A DNA stretch of 64,000 nt from Cacajao melanocephalus (GCA_963573385.1 CAUYLG010048349.1:1-64000); one strand, 5' to 3'. Shown: positions 29,991 to 43,387, numbered from the stretch's first letter. Translations and numbers: made by a program. The notes: generated from the sequence alone by a model not told the origin.

Positions 29991-31850
29991 CCTCAAGCTT
30001 AATCTCAAAAGAGACATTTAAAAATTACTTCCTTTTGCTGCATGGCTGGGGAAAAATGTGTTTTTCAAGCATGACTTCAACTCATTTTGTACCAGGGTAT
30101 TCACACTGATATTCTTGGGTAAGTCATTAAAATTTGTCAACTATTTCTGTGTCTTCACCCATAAAAGGAGACGAGTGAGAAAGCAGAACTGAATACTTAG
30201 TGATTGTTGGATTCCACTGAATTCACTGCTTTGTTGCACTTTAAGGAGCAGGCTAGGATTGCAGCGCTGTCATTTTAGTTGGGCCACCAAGCCTTGAATG
30301 AGGAGATAAAACTGGAAGATAATCTGTTGGTACAACAAAAGAAGCTTTTGAGAGATCGTTGGATAGATGTCACCTATTTGGTTGCTAAATAATAGCATAC
30401 AAAGAAATCTCCCTACTGTTTATCATGTGTATTTATCTTGAGAACATCAGTGATTTAAAAAAAAACTTACTTTGAAAACATAACAGTGGTGAAGTGTGGC
30501 AATGGTATCATGTGGCGATGGTAAAGTGTGTTTACCCATGTAAATATATCACAGATCAATCTTGTCATATTTTGTAGCATCTTGGAGGCTACTGGCCAGA
30601 ACTATTATAATAGATTTATTTCATATTTCTAAAAAATCCACTGTAAGTATTTTCACATGCATTATATTTTTAGGAGAAATTTTACCAATGATTAATATAT
30701 ATTGTCTAGAAGCAGAGCCATCTGAATTGAAACTCAAATATAATTGCCACTTTTATTAAATATACAACTGGCACACTTTGAAAATGTTATCTCAGCATCT
30801 AGCATTGGCTTTATTTTGGTTGCTCATTTTCCTATTTTATTCAGTTTAGTGGGGGACAGTGGGAAACAGGGTTACAAATTGCGTTTTTTCCTGCATCGTT
30901 GGTTTTTGTCAAGTGGTTTACAGGTCAAAGTTGGTGGATCTGCCAGAGGGTTTATCCCAAAACTATAGGCAGCAACTATTTCTTGAAGTAATTTTAGATA
31001 GATTTCTATATTACTTTATGTTTTGGGGTGTAGGATGCACAGTCCCTTAAGTCTTAATATGACTGTTGGTTTAATGTGGCAGAGTTAGGACCAGGCTCAC
31101 TCATTGTTTATTATAATTTACCCATGCTTCACTACCCAGTAAAATGTCTTCCCTTGACAACGGTCTTTTTCTATTGCCATATACTTCTTGTCCTTAAAAC
31201 AACAATAATAGATCCTCAAAAGTCGTTGGGGTTAATGGAAGGCGTGTCTTTATTTTCATATCTTTAACAAAACTTCTCCTTAACCCAGAAGGTTTTCAGA
31301 GGAGTAAAGAGTGAAAGCCATTTGTGTAGACTTGGCTTTTGAAAGTGGCCCTCGTTATTAAATCATGTCTCTGCCTGTTGATTGATGTTAACTATCTGCT
31401 TATGGTCTGATGTCAGTGTCTACTGCAGATGTTTGGGAAGATATCTTCTTTCTATGCAGGTGAAGTTAAAAAATCTTCTATAAGATATGCCTCTATTTCA
31501 GAAGTACCAATTGTAGCAATGCCTGATGTGCCGTTTTATTACTGCCTTAGAAGTACTTTGTGGTTTGACTGTGGGGCGGGAACGGGTCACTGGAGATTTT
31601 GCTCTCTCTCCAGGTTTCATGCTTTGGGAATCAAAGGTAGGTAACAGTCTGGAAAAACTCTGTAGGGGCTAAAGATTTTTTCTAAAGGTTTTTACATCTA
31701 TATATAGCTCTGTATGTTACTGCTTCAAGCCCAGCAACTAGTAATTTTGGTTTCACTGAAATTGTGTTTTCTTTAAGTACACAAGACAATAGAACTTTAA
31801 CTAGAATTATATGTTATATATAAAGATACATTTAATTTAATCTTGTCAGA

Positions 31851-31853
<3 letters not shown>
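29991..31853. other. Repeat-poor stretch, no gene recognised
   Basis: AT-rich unique sequence. An exon-like segment with splice-site-like borders is at 31502-31636 (see findings). Other frames are 60-75 codons and unrecognised. Confidence 0.4.
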
Positions 31854-31854
<1 letters not shown>

Positions 31855-31892
<38 letters not shown>

Positions 31893-31895
31893 CGC
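31855..31895. repeat. (TG)n followed by (CG)n
   Basis: About 15 TG units run directly into six CG units, a strictly alternating purine-pyrimidine tract. Confidence 0.98.
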
Positions 31896-32305
31896 TTTTA
31901 AGTTAATGTGATATGTTTATCTTTTCAAAGAGTGGCATCTCTAAGGAATAGCTCTGCCTGGAAGGTGCTTGTGGCTGTCCACTTAAAAGCTGAAATTAGG
32001 TCAGTGTTATTTTGTCTTGAGATAACAAAAATAAAACCCCAAGTGAGTAATGACACGGGATTTTATTTAAGTACTTAATTTACAGAAAAAAAAACAGTTT
32101 TTGATACTGAATAATTATTACACTACTGAATAATTACTTATTTTTTCTTCTCCCAGTGTTCTTATAGTCTAGAGGCAATTTTTTTTTTTAAAGATCATTA
32201 AAGTTCTGATTAGTCAAAGAATGAAAGAAATGTACTGTGGCTCCAAAGTCCCTTTTCCAGAACCTCTGGGACAGATGTATTTTGTATTGTAAGATTTTTT
32301 TTTTT
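31896..32305. other. Unassigned AT-rich spacer
   Basis: No recognised repeat or gene. Short A and T runs only. Confidence 0.4.
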
Positions 32306-32563
32306 GCTGAGAATGATAGTTTTCAGCTTTATCCATGTCCCTGCAAAGGACATGAACTCATTCTTTTTTAATGGCTGCATAGTTTTCCATGGTATATAGG
32401 TGCCACATTTTCTTTATCCAGTCTATTATTTATGGGTATTGGTACTGGTTCCAAGTCTTTGCTATTGTAAATAGTGCTGCAGTAAACATAAGTGTGCATG
32501 TGTCGTTACAGTAGAATGATTTATAATCTATTGGGTATCCTTAATCCTTGTCAGATTAAGGAG

Positions 32564-32608
<45 letters not shown>

Positions 32609-32940
32609 TGTGTGTGTGTATGTCCAGTAATGCATATATACCCAGCAAACTAATATAGGAACAGAAAACCAAACACTGCATGTTCTCACTCATAAGTGGG
32701 AGTGGAACAGTGAGAACACATGGACACAGGGAGGGGAACATCACACACCGGGGGCTGTGGGGGTTGGTGGGGGGCAAGGGGAAGGAGAGCATTAGAACTA
32801 ATACCTAAAGCATGTGGGTTTTAAAACCTAGATGACGGGTTGATGGGTGCAGCAAAACACCATGGCACATGTTTACCTGTGTAACAAACCTGCATGTTCT
32901 GCAGATGTATCCCAGAACTTAAAGTAAAATTAAAAATATA
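32306..32940 (+). mobile_element. L1P 3' end with 5' inversion (twin priming)
   Basis: 32306-32540 is antisense L1 3' UTR (CTGCAAAGGACATGAACTCA), and 32643-32940 is the sense L1 3' end (CATGTTCTCACTCATAAGTG through 'cccagaacttaaagtaaaat'). The antisense piece ends and the sense piece begins at neighbouring L1 positions ('attctcagc' / 'cagcaaac'). This is the known twin-priming product. A TG microsatellite lies between the halves. Confidence 0.9.
32565..32622 (+). repeat. (TG)n microsatellite
   Basis: Interrupted once by a C near 32607. Lies at the inversion junction of the L1. Confidence 0.97.
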
Positions 32941-33274
32941 GTTTTTGGAGTTTAGAAAAATAATGCATTTGGATTTAACAGGGTTTGGTGCAGTACTTTT
33001 TAATCATGCACACTAATATTTCTCTAGTGAAACTGAATATTCACACTGAGATAAAGACAGTGAATAACTTCACATCAGTTTAGATAAGGTTTTGCCTCCT
33101 ATTAAGTCTTGATAGCAAACTTTAAAAATTAAAAAAAAAATTAAAAAAAGCTATTTTCAAACATTTTGAAGTTTGGGCTTACAGCTAGATTGTAGGTCTG
33201 TCCTTGCTTTTCTTTAGATTATGTTTACCTTATTAGTCTTTTAAAGAAATTTATGTTTACCAACGCTGTAATAT
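32941..33274. other. Unassigned AT-rich spacer
   Basis: No recognised repeat or gene. Confidence 0.4.
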
Positions 33275-33445
33275 TTTGCCATTGTGAGGATGGTCTAGAG
33301 GCCAGCACCATCAGAATCCCTTGGGAGCTTGCTAGACATGCTGAATCACAGGTGCTACCACAGCGCTGCTGAATCACTATCTGCATTTTGATATGATGCT
33401 CAGGTGATTTATGTGTGCAATAAAGACCAAGAAGCATTGCTGTAG
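33275..33445 (-). mobile_element. MER5-type hAT element
   Basis: GTCTAGAGGCCAGCACCATC and 'agaatcccttgggagcttgctagacatgctg' follow MER5A read from its right end. Diverged. Confidence 0.75.
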
Positions 33446-33554
33446 TATTATATTGGCTTTAATTTAGATTCCAAGTCTCAGAGGAAAAGGCTAATGGGGG
33501 GATAGTTTAGTTGTTTAAGTCCTGGGAAATTGAGCCCAGATGACACTAATATCA

Positions 33555-33849
<295 letters not shown>

Positions 33850-33899
33850 TAAGACCACTCCTTTTTTATTTCCTCCCTCTCTCCCGCCCATTCTTCCAC

Positions 33900-34192
33900 T
33901 TTTTTTTTTTTTTTGAGACAGAGTCTCGCTGTGTTGCCCAGGCTGGAGTGCAGTGGCGCAGTCTCAACTCACCACAACTTCTGCTTCCTGGGTTCAAACA
34001 GTTCTCTGCCTCAGCCTTCCAAGTAACTGGGATTACAGGTGCCTGCCACCAAAGCTGGCTAATTTTTGTATTTTTAGTAGAGACAAGGTTTCGCCATTTT
34101 GGCCAGGCTGGTCTTGAACTCCTGACCTCATGATCTACCCGCCTCGCCTCCCAGAATGCTGGCATTACAGGCATGAGTCAACTTGCCCGGCC
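33900..34192 (-). mobile_element. Alu, full length
   Basis: T run at 33901-33914, complete antisense Alu to the complement of GGCCGGG. Confidence 0.97.
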
Positions 34193-34375
34193 TACTCTTC
34201 CTTTCTCTCCTCCTCCCTTTTCTTGTTCTTTCTTTTTAAAAATAAGTCTCATAATATTTGATTTTAAATGGATTATTTAGTTCGTTTATTTACATTTATT
34301 ATATTCTTGATATATTTGGATTTTTTCTCTTTTGTACTTTCTGTTTATTCTGCTTTTATTTATTTTCTCATTTAC

Positions 34376-34664
34376 TTTTTTGAGACAGAGTCTCACTCTA
34401 TCATTTAGGCTGGAGTGCAATGGCGCAGTCTTGGCTTACTGCAACCTCTGGCCTTCTGGCTTCAGGCTATTCTCCTACCTCAGCCTCCCAAATAGCTGGG
34501 ATTACAGGTGTGGGCCACCACACCTGGCTAATTTTTTGTATTTTTAGTAAAGGTGGGGTTTTACCATGTTGGCCAGGCTGGTCTTGAACTCTTGACCTCA
34601 AAGGATCCACGTGCCTCCGCCTCCTAAAGTGCTGGGATTACAAGCATGAGCTACTGCGACTGGC
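34376..34664 (-). mobile_element. Alu
   Basis: Antisense Alu from TGAGACAGAGTCTCACTCTA to 'ctactgcgactggct', inserted in the old L1. Confidence 0.95.
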
Positions 34665-34940
34665 TCTCTTTCTTTTAGATTGATATTTTTTCTCATCCTA
34701 TTCCTTCCTCTGCTAGTTTGTTATATACTCTCTTTCTCTGTTTTAGCAGTAATCCTAGAAATTTTAGCATGCATACTTTATTTATAAAAGTCTAAATTCA
34801 GTCAATCTTTTTTCTTCCTCCTAAACAGTATCTTAGAATGCTTTAACTCCCATTTTCCTCTCTTGTGCTGTGTATTTTTCTTGTGTATTTAGTCCATTTT
34901 AAAAAATTATATATTATATATATATTTTTTTACATTTATT

Positions 34941-35228
34941 TTTTTCAAGACAGGGTCCCATTCTGTCACCCAGGCTGGAGTGCAGTGGTACAGTCACAGT
35001 GATTGCAGCCTTGACCTCTCCGGGCTCAGCTGATCCTCCTACCTCAGCCTCCAGAGTAGTTGGGACTACAGGTACCCACCACCATGCCCAGCTGATTTTT
35101 GTATTTTTAGTAGAGATGAGGTTTCACCTTGTTGGTCAGGCTGGTCTTGAACTCCTGGGCTTCAGCAATCTGCCTGTCTTGGCCTCCCAAAGTGCTGGGA
35201 TTACTGGTGTGAGCCACAGCGCCCAGCC
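34941..35228 (-). mobile_element. Alu, AluJ-like
   Basis: Antisense Alu with CAAGACAGGGTCCCATTCTG and 'gcagccttgacctc', an older Alu type. Inserted in the old L1. Confidence 0.95.
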
Positions 35229-35573
35229 AATCACATATGATTTTGTTGTGTAATAGTGGATGTTTATCTACATTTATTCACACATTTGCCACATTCGTTG
35301 CTTACTACCCATTTTTCTGTTTTAGACCTTCTACTTGGAATCACCTTCTGCAACTTGGATTCTTTAGATCTTCCTTAACTGAGGGTTTCTTCATGGCAAA
35401 CTGTCTTGGATTTTGTCTAAAAATGTCTTTATTTTGCCCTTCTTCTAATCTGTTATTAAATAATACATTGTTTTTTGTTTACATTTCAATATTTTTAATT
35501 TCTAGTATCTGAAGTATTGCCAGTATCTAAAGTATTTGTGTGTCTAATTTGCTGGCTGTCACTCATTGTGCTT

Positions 35574-35576
<3 letters not shown>

Positions 35577-35636
<60 letters not shown>
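35577..35636 (+). repeat. (TC)n(TG)n compound microsatellite
   Basis: About 14 TC units followed by about 16 GT units, then a short GA-rich end. Confidence 0.98.
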
Positions 35637-35644
<8 letters not shown>

Positions 35645-35646
<2 letters not shown>

Positions 35647-36484
35647 ATTTGCTAATTAGTTGATTGATCTTCCACTGTGTGCTCCTCATTTTTCTTATAG
35701 CTTTGTTATGAGGATTCTTCTAGGTCTGAGTTAAGAAGAATTCTCCCAGAAAGTATTTAAGATTGCTTCTGCTATGTGTCTGGGTTATTAACAGCTGTGA
35801 CTCTTCACATTAAGTTTTTTGCTTCAGGGTTTTGGGACTCTTAAGAGTTGTGTGAATTTGCAGTGCAAACTAATATGAGTTTTAATTTATTATGGTAAAT
35901 TCTCAGGTTTGATTTTTTTTCTTCTTCCATCCATGGCCAAGATTAGAGACAGGCAAGTTTCCTTGCATTCCAGGAATGTAGCTTGACTTACTGTTCCTGG
36001 TGGTGGTGATGCTGCTGCTGGAGAGGAGATCCTCTTAGCCATCCTATCTTTGGCAGGCCCTGGGCTTTGTTTCACCCTGAATCCTGAACCCTGAACCTTG
36101 TGGGCAGAGCTTCTGCTAGCCCATGTGGCTCCACTCTAAATAGATGCAGGCTCTCAGCTTGCTATAGGGAGGGAGCACAGGCTGGATTTCAGTAAGTTTC
36201 CTGCTTGTTATGGTTCTGCCTGGTATGTCTTAAACCAAGGCCCAAGCACTCTGGAATTGAACAAACGGCCCAAGGCAAAAGCCAGCTTCAGTGCTTAACT
36301 TACTTAGCAGGGATCATATGTATGTATGTGTGTGTATGTATGTATGTTTTGTGTGTGCATTTCACCATTGAGTGTTAATTACTCCCTTGTTACAACTCAT
36401 TGATGCATTTAAATAAAATGTTTAAAATACTTTATTCATCTCTTCTCATGGTTTTCAGCAGAAATGTAGATCAGGGTAAATTAC
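35645..36484. other. Unassigned stretch with a (TATG)n patch
   Basis: No gene or repeat recognised in most of it. 36316-36352 carries TATG and TG repeats. A short CCTGAA-type direct repeat is at 36075-36098. Confidence 0.4.
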
Positions 36485-37340
<856 letters not shown>

Positions 37341-37769
37341 GTTTAGTTGTTATAACTTGTTTCTTAAAATTAACATATATATTCATAGTCATACATGTTT
37401 GTCTTGTCATATAGGCACTTATGCAGTACTCTAATAGAATCAGAATAGAAATTAGCCATGGCAACATATATATTACAGTCTTCATGTTGCCACATTTGAA
37501 AACAGTAATTGTTATATTTGCATAAATATGAACTAAATATATAGAATTAAATGTTTTCAAGATGCCTTGTATTACCCCTCATGTTTCATAGAAATCTCTG
37601 TGTTATAGGTCAAATTAAGTGCTTTTGCATTGTTCTGACTTACAAGAACTGGAGATTTTTTGTTCTCAGCACCATATTTAAGTTCCTTCTCTGTAAATAT
37701 CAGGTGCCATACTTGTTGTAAATTCTTTTTACCTTAGTAATACAACTTTAAAAAGCAGAAATTTCTTTT
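37341..37769. other. Unassigned AT-rich spacer
   Basis: No recognised repeat or gene. Confidence 0.4.
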
Positions 37770-37950
37770 GCAGCTTCCTGTGTGCCAGGCCCAGTGCTAA
37801 GTACATGGCATGCATTGTCTCATTTAATTCTCTCCACCACCTTTGGGGCAGGTGCCCTTGTTAATCCCCTTTCATGGAGGAGTGAATGAAAGCATGGAGA
37901 AGTTAAGGGTCTTAATCAAAGTCCCACAGTCTTATTCTCAGGGGACCTTC
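37770..37950 (-). mobile_element. MIR SINE
   Basis: Antisense MIR: CTGTGTGCCAGGCCCAGTGC, 'ctcatttaattctctccacc', 'gcaggtgcccttgttaatccc', 'gaagttaagggtcttaat'. Confidence 0.85.
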
Positions 37951-38254
37951 TACTTTTCTAATCTAAAACCCCTGTTTTATTTTGGGAAGTGGATGTAAGT
38001 CTGGGATGCTTTTGTGTTTTATATTAGGAGGCAGGCAGCGCATAGGGGAAGTAGAAGCTCTGGTCTTAGAAGGTGGTGGTTTACTTATGAGTTCACAGTC
38101 CTTTCAGGTCATCACCAGTCTTCCACTCAGTTAGCAACTTAATATATGTCTTACAGATTAAGTTAGTTTTAAATCAATACTAATTTTTATGTCAAAATAT
38201 ATTAAGCAGCATCACATTAGAGTCAAAGGTAGTCTTGTCATTACTAGAGCAGCA

Positions 38255-38432
38255 TGGTGTCATGCTGTCATTCTCAAATTTGGCTGCATATTGGACAACA
38301 TGAGGAGCTTTAAAAAATACTGCTACCTGGGTATCACTCTCTTAAGTTCTGATTTATCTGGTCTGGGGCACCAGGAGTTTTAAAATCTCTCCCAGTGTTT
38401 CTAATGTGTAGCCAAGCTTGACGATTACTTGA
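38255..38432 (+). mobile_element. MER5-like hAT element
   Basis: ATTCTCAAATTTGGCTGCAT, 'gaggagctttaaaaaatact', 'ctgatttatctggtctgggg' and 'ctaatgtgtagccaagcttga' follow a MER5-related order, both termini recognisable. Confidence 0.75.
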
Positions 38433-38444
38433 TAGTCATTAGTT

Positions 38445-38625
38445 ATGCGGGTGCCACATTCAGATTGGTGGGGGTCAAAACCTGCTTCTGCCACTCACTA
38501 GATGTGTGGCCTTACGCAAGTTTTGTTAACATTTCTTTATGTCTTCATCTATAAAATGGGGATGAGCGATAAAAATAGTGTCTGCATGTCAGAGCATTGT
38601 TATGAGGATTAAAGAGGTAAATCCT
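38445..38625 (+). mobile_element. MIR SINE
   Basis: Sense MIR: 'tgcttctgccactcactag', ATGTGTGGCCTTACGCAAG, 'tataaaatggggatgagcg', 'gttatgaggattaaagagg'. Confidence 0.85.
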
Positions 38626-38627
38626 TA

Positions 38628-39140
38628 CTTAACGTTGTCTATAGGTGATTGGAAACTGCAACTTGAAGTGAAACAATGCATGATAAAGCCAATATTACCA
38701 TAGACTAATTGATACACACAAGAGTTAAGTTCCTAGAGCATATTTTCGGTCAAACTTCTTTATAAACAGTTCTAATATTAGACATTGAAAGAGATGTAGG
38801 CTATACACACATTTAAGAAAGATTTATACAATTGTTGACCCAATTATTTACTCCAGAATAGTGGGTGGCCTGAGCCTGTCCTGGCAGCTCAGGGTGCAAG
38901 ATGGGACCATCCCAATCAAGGGACACACACTCGCTCATCCACACGCACACTGGGACCACTTAGACATGCCAGTTCCCCTAATGGGCACAGCTTTGGGAAG
39001 TGGACGATGTGGAGAAAATCTGTGCAGATGTGGTAAGAACATGCAGCCTCCACACAGACAATGGCCTTTGCTGGAATAATTTTTTTCCTCACCAATTTTA
39101 TAATGAAGCAATGTTACTGTAGGACCTCCTGTACAATTTA
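38628..39140 (+). mobile_element. Probable non-autonomous DNA transposon, family not named
   Basis: Recognisable as a dispersed mammalian repeat ('ttacttaacgttgtctatagg', AAGAGTTAAGTTCCTAGAGC, 'tgtaggacctcctgta'). Assignment to DNA transposons is from memory. No transposase frame. Confidence 0.45.
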
Positions 39141-39560
39141 TATCTATTAATAAAAAGCTTGAAATAGTTGACTGGCACAAAATAAACTTTTACTGTGAGC
39201 TCTTTTAAGTATACAAAGAAAAAATTATTACTATTATTGGATATTCTCTCTTAAAAGCATCTTGAGGGCTAAGATTTTAAATTAAACCAAATTTTGCATA
39301 GTACTAACCCCACTTTGGTGTTTTTTTGCCTTTGTTTAATTGTTTTCCCCATGGTTTTATTTAAAAGTTACTCCTAATCACCCTGCCAACTTAGCAGATA
39401 TCTGTTGGAATCATTTAAGATGTTTGTTTCCAAAAGACTGGAGAAATTAAATCAAGATATTTGCAGAGGAATGATTGACAGCTCGCAGGTAGACTGGAGA
39501 AAGCGCTTTCTACCATAGCAGAGAGGAAAAAATGGTAGTACAAAAATAAGCATTTCTTAT
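39141..39560. other. Unassigned AT-rich spacer
   Basis: No recognised repeat or gene. Confidence 0.4.
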
Positions 39561-39855
39561 TTATTTTTTTAAGAGGCAGGGTCTCACTCTGCTGCTCAAG
39601 CTGGAATGCGGTGGTGTGATCATAGCTCACTGCAGCCTCAAACTCCTAGACTCAAGGGATCTCCTGCCTCAGCTTACTGAGTAGCTGGGACTATAGGTGC
39701 TTGCCACCATGCCTAGCTGAGTTTTTGTGGGGTTGGGTAGAGATAGGGTCTTGCTCTGTTGCTCAGACTGGTCTTGAACTCCTGGCCTCAAGCAGTTCTC
39801 TTGCCTTGACCTCCCAAAATGTTGGGATTGCAGGCAGGAGCCACCATGCCTGACC
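39561..39855 (-). mobile_element. Alu, AluJ-like
   Basis: Antisense Alu with AAGAGGCAGGGTCTCACTCT and 'cctcaaactcctagactcaag'. Flanks AGCATTTCTTAT and AACATTTCTTTA fit a decayed target site duplication. Confidence 0.95.
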
Positions 39856-40885
39856 AATTGAACATTTCTTTAAACAGGAAATTAGCACCTTTATAATAAT
39901 TTCACAGGTACCATTATTGCTGAAAAGCGTCAGATTTTCAGAGGAAATCTCTGTTAACCTAAGTTGTACCACCTTTTGAGGTTGTACCAGTGTAGAGTCC
40001 GTTTTTCCCAGAATCTACATGCTCAGTGCTGTTTTTCCAGTTTTCCAGTATGCCCTCACTTGTTTCTGTCCTATCTCATGTGCCAGAGGGTACAAATGGT
40101 TCAGTGCCTTGCTTTTACATTTTTATTTCTCTCTCAAGTGGGCAAGTAAGACAGTCATCAACAGAGGTTGCATTTGGAGATCATATTGTGTTTTTTCTTT
40201 AAACTAATCATTTCAAATAAACTTTATTCTCATTTCTGATTTGTCTTCAGCTGTCAATATCCCTGACTCCAGGTCCTTTATTTAGCTTCCATTCTTACTG
40301 ATGTGGAAACATACTTTTAGATGAACTGCCTTTTAAAAGAAATATTTTAGTAGAGTGAAGGATCTTTTTGTGATGCAAATAATGTTTTGTTCAGGATTTT
40401 CTTGAGAAATCTGCCATGTTCTCTAAGCCTTTGCCTCCATACTGGATGTGGCTTTGCCTTTTTCATTATGGTGAAAGGAAAGCGCAAATATAGTTTCTGA
40501 TTATTTGTCTCAGTCTGGTTTCTCCAATTACGTATATTATCATTAAAAAACTCACCACTTTTCCCATGGTGTTTAAAAGTAAGCCAGGACTTGTGACACC
40601 ACACGACTCAGCATTTAAGAAATTTAATTTAATTACTTTGTTTTCATTGTAAAGACTCAGTTTCATTATTTCCTATGTTCATTTATTTATTCATTATTGG
40701 TATACCCGACAAGGTAGGTAAATATGATACAGCCTTGCATTTGAGGATTTTATGGTGTGTATGTATTTATCATGTCTGAGCTATGACTCGAATTAAGATG
40801 AAGATGGGAGCTAAATCAAGTTCTTTTACATTTTGTCTTTCTTGTAATCTAGTCTGTCGTTTGTTTCCCACAAAATAGTATGGGA
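39856..40885. other. Repeat-poor stretch, no gene recognised
   Basis: Unassigned; small overlapping frames of 60-85 codons on both strands. Confidence 0.4.
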
Positions 40886-41092
40886 TACTTTTTATTATAA
40901 ATATATGACATGTTCACTATAAAAGAGAGGCAATAAGGGAACAGAGAAAATGACTTGTGATCCCGCTGCCTAGAAGTAATAACTCTTGGTTAACATTTTG
41001 TTATTTACTCGTACAGCTTTTTTTTCTGTGTTCATAGGCTGACACTTTTCCTTGCAGATGTTTTCTCTGTATATTCATAGGAAGCTGCAGTT

Positions 41093-41644
41093 ATTCAAGT
41101 CCCACCCCAGCATCTGGAGTTCCAGGATGAATCCCTCCCTCTTTCTGTCCTGGTACCTTGGGTGACCTCCAGACAGCAATACCAGTGTTGGAAACGGTAA
41201 ACTGCTGGCAATATGGTAAAACCTGATCAGTCGTCTCTATTCATTGGACCAAAGTCCATGGGAAGAGCAGGATGCTGATGCTATCAAGGAGCTCTCTGAC
41301 ACAAGGCTCTGTCTAGCCTTGATGCATTCCTGAAATTCTTCCTTCCAATTCTGAAACCTTTGTTTTCCAGACGGTGAAATCCTCCCAAACTCCTACCTAG
41401 ACCTTCTCCCTAAGCAGTCCTGGGAGACCACATGTGCCTTGATTCTAAATATCTTTACAGCATTTACATTTTGCTCCTTCTTTTTGTCATGCCATGACTA
41501 GAAGGAGGATGGGCCAGAGCAGCGTGCACCTTCCGCAGGCACCTTCGCTTGTTCTTCACTCCACCATGATCGAAAGAGGAGAAAATATTCCACAGCTGTT
41601 CCTTTTCTGTTCTTGGCTTTTTCACTCTTACTGACCTTAGAAGT
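41093..41644. other. Unidentified ~550-base block inside the L1
   Basis: Less AT-rich than the L1 around it, no recognised repeat, no long frame. The L1 text appears to stop before it and resume after it. Confidence 0.5.
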
Positions 41645-41860
41645 TTTATTTTTCCACTTCTGAATCTCAGTTCTTTTCAGTTCTCCTATTCAGTATAGTT
41701 TGTAATATATAACATTGCATTATATAGATGTCATTTCACTAACTGTTTGGTATTTGTTTTCTGTTTTTCAAAACCTAATTAACACTCTAGTGAATATCCT
41801 TTTGTTTGGGATTTATTTCTAGAAGGAAGATTGCTGGCTAAAAAAGATGTGTACATTTAA

Positions 41861-42194
<334 letters not shown>

Positions 42195-42400
42195 TATGTA
42201 TACATAATTTGGCTGTACTGTCTATAAAACTTGGCTATCTGTAGTCAAATTATTTTATATGTATGTATCCAAATATACCTGTAAATTTGGCTATAGATAG
42301 CCAAATTATACATATATGCCAAATTTTATATATATATAAATGTTTTATATATATAGCCAAATTATATAAAGCTGTATATATAGTCACATTATCCTGCAGG
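42195..42400. repeat. AT-rich patch with repeated AATTTGGCT / AGCCAAATT motifs
   Basis: At least five copies of the motif in both orientations, including a hairpin with 10-bp arms at 42284-42293 and 42298-42307, mixed with TATA-rich runs. Confidence 0.85.
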
Positions 42401-42850
42401 AAATAATGTAAATGTACCAATTTACATTCTTATAACAGGGTATTAGAATTTCCTTTTCCCAGAGCCTTGCCAACACTGGTTATTTATAATCCTTTCGAAC
42501 TTTGTATGAAAGTTGTAGGTATTTTAAGATAAATGATATATTGATTTCTAATTGTTTATTGGTTTAATTGAATGCCTTTTCATATCTTTATTGTACTAAT
42601 GTATATGAATTCCATCTTAATAGTTTTGCTAACCTTTCCATGGGGGGGTTTCCTATTGATTTGTTATGGCTCTCTCGATATAAAGGATGTTAATCTTTGC
42701 CTATTTTACAGTAATAGTAAACATTCTCTCCTATTTTCCATTAGTCTTTTAACCTTAGTTTAGTTTTTCTTCCTTCCTTCATAAATGCTAAATTTTATAT
42801 CATCATATCTTTCAGTCTTTTTCTGTATTATTTCTGGCTTTGATGGCATG

Positions 42851-43387
42851 CCTTGAAGACCCTTTTCCACCCCAAAGTTATCAACCCGTTGGAAAATGAT
42901 GTTGAAATGTCACTTTTAATGTTTACTAAACACTCTTGCATCATTTGTTCTATTATGAAGCCCTTTAATTCTGTTTCTTTAATCTGGCTGTCTTTTGTTG
43001 TGCCTGTTCCTTACTGTCTTGACTGCGGCAGGCTACATACTTACATCTAAAGAACAAGCACACCTGTTCTGCCCTTTTGCTAAAAAAAACTTTTAGCCTC
43101 TTTTTCAATGATTATTTTTTCAAATCAATGTTAAACACCATGTAAAGCTTTAGAAAAAACCCTAGGAGTATTAGTATTTAGAATGTATTAAATTTTTAGC
43201 TAATTCATGGGAGAATTTGACATCTTTGAGGTATTGTATCTTCTGATTTAAGTTAGAGTACAGGAATTGTCTGTCTTATCCCTCTACTTTCAAATTCCCA
43301 AAATAGTACGAAAATTCTCAAATCCCCTCTACCAGTATTTCTCTCCCTAGAGCCCACTAATGACTCTCCAACCCTAAGATGTCCCAG
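42851..43387. other. Unassigned AT-rich stretch
   Basis: May include more old L1 sequence, but I cannot place it. No gene recognised. Confidence 0.35.

Larger units (their letters stand above)
34200..35570 (-). mobile_element. Old L1 5' region, broken by two Alus
   Basis: The parts at 34200-34375, 34665-34940 and 35230-35570 follow antisense L1: ORF2 start zone ('ttatttagttcgtttatttac'), then 5' region ('aatgtctttattttgcccttc'). Diverged. Confidence 0.6.

Noticed and set aside
36075..36098. Telomere-like CCTGAA/CCCTGAA repeats
   Set aside because: Three degenerate units only, not TTAGGG-type.
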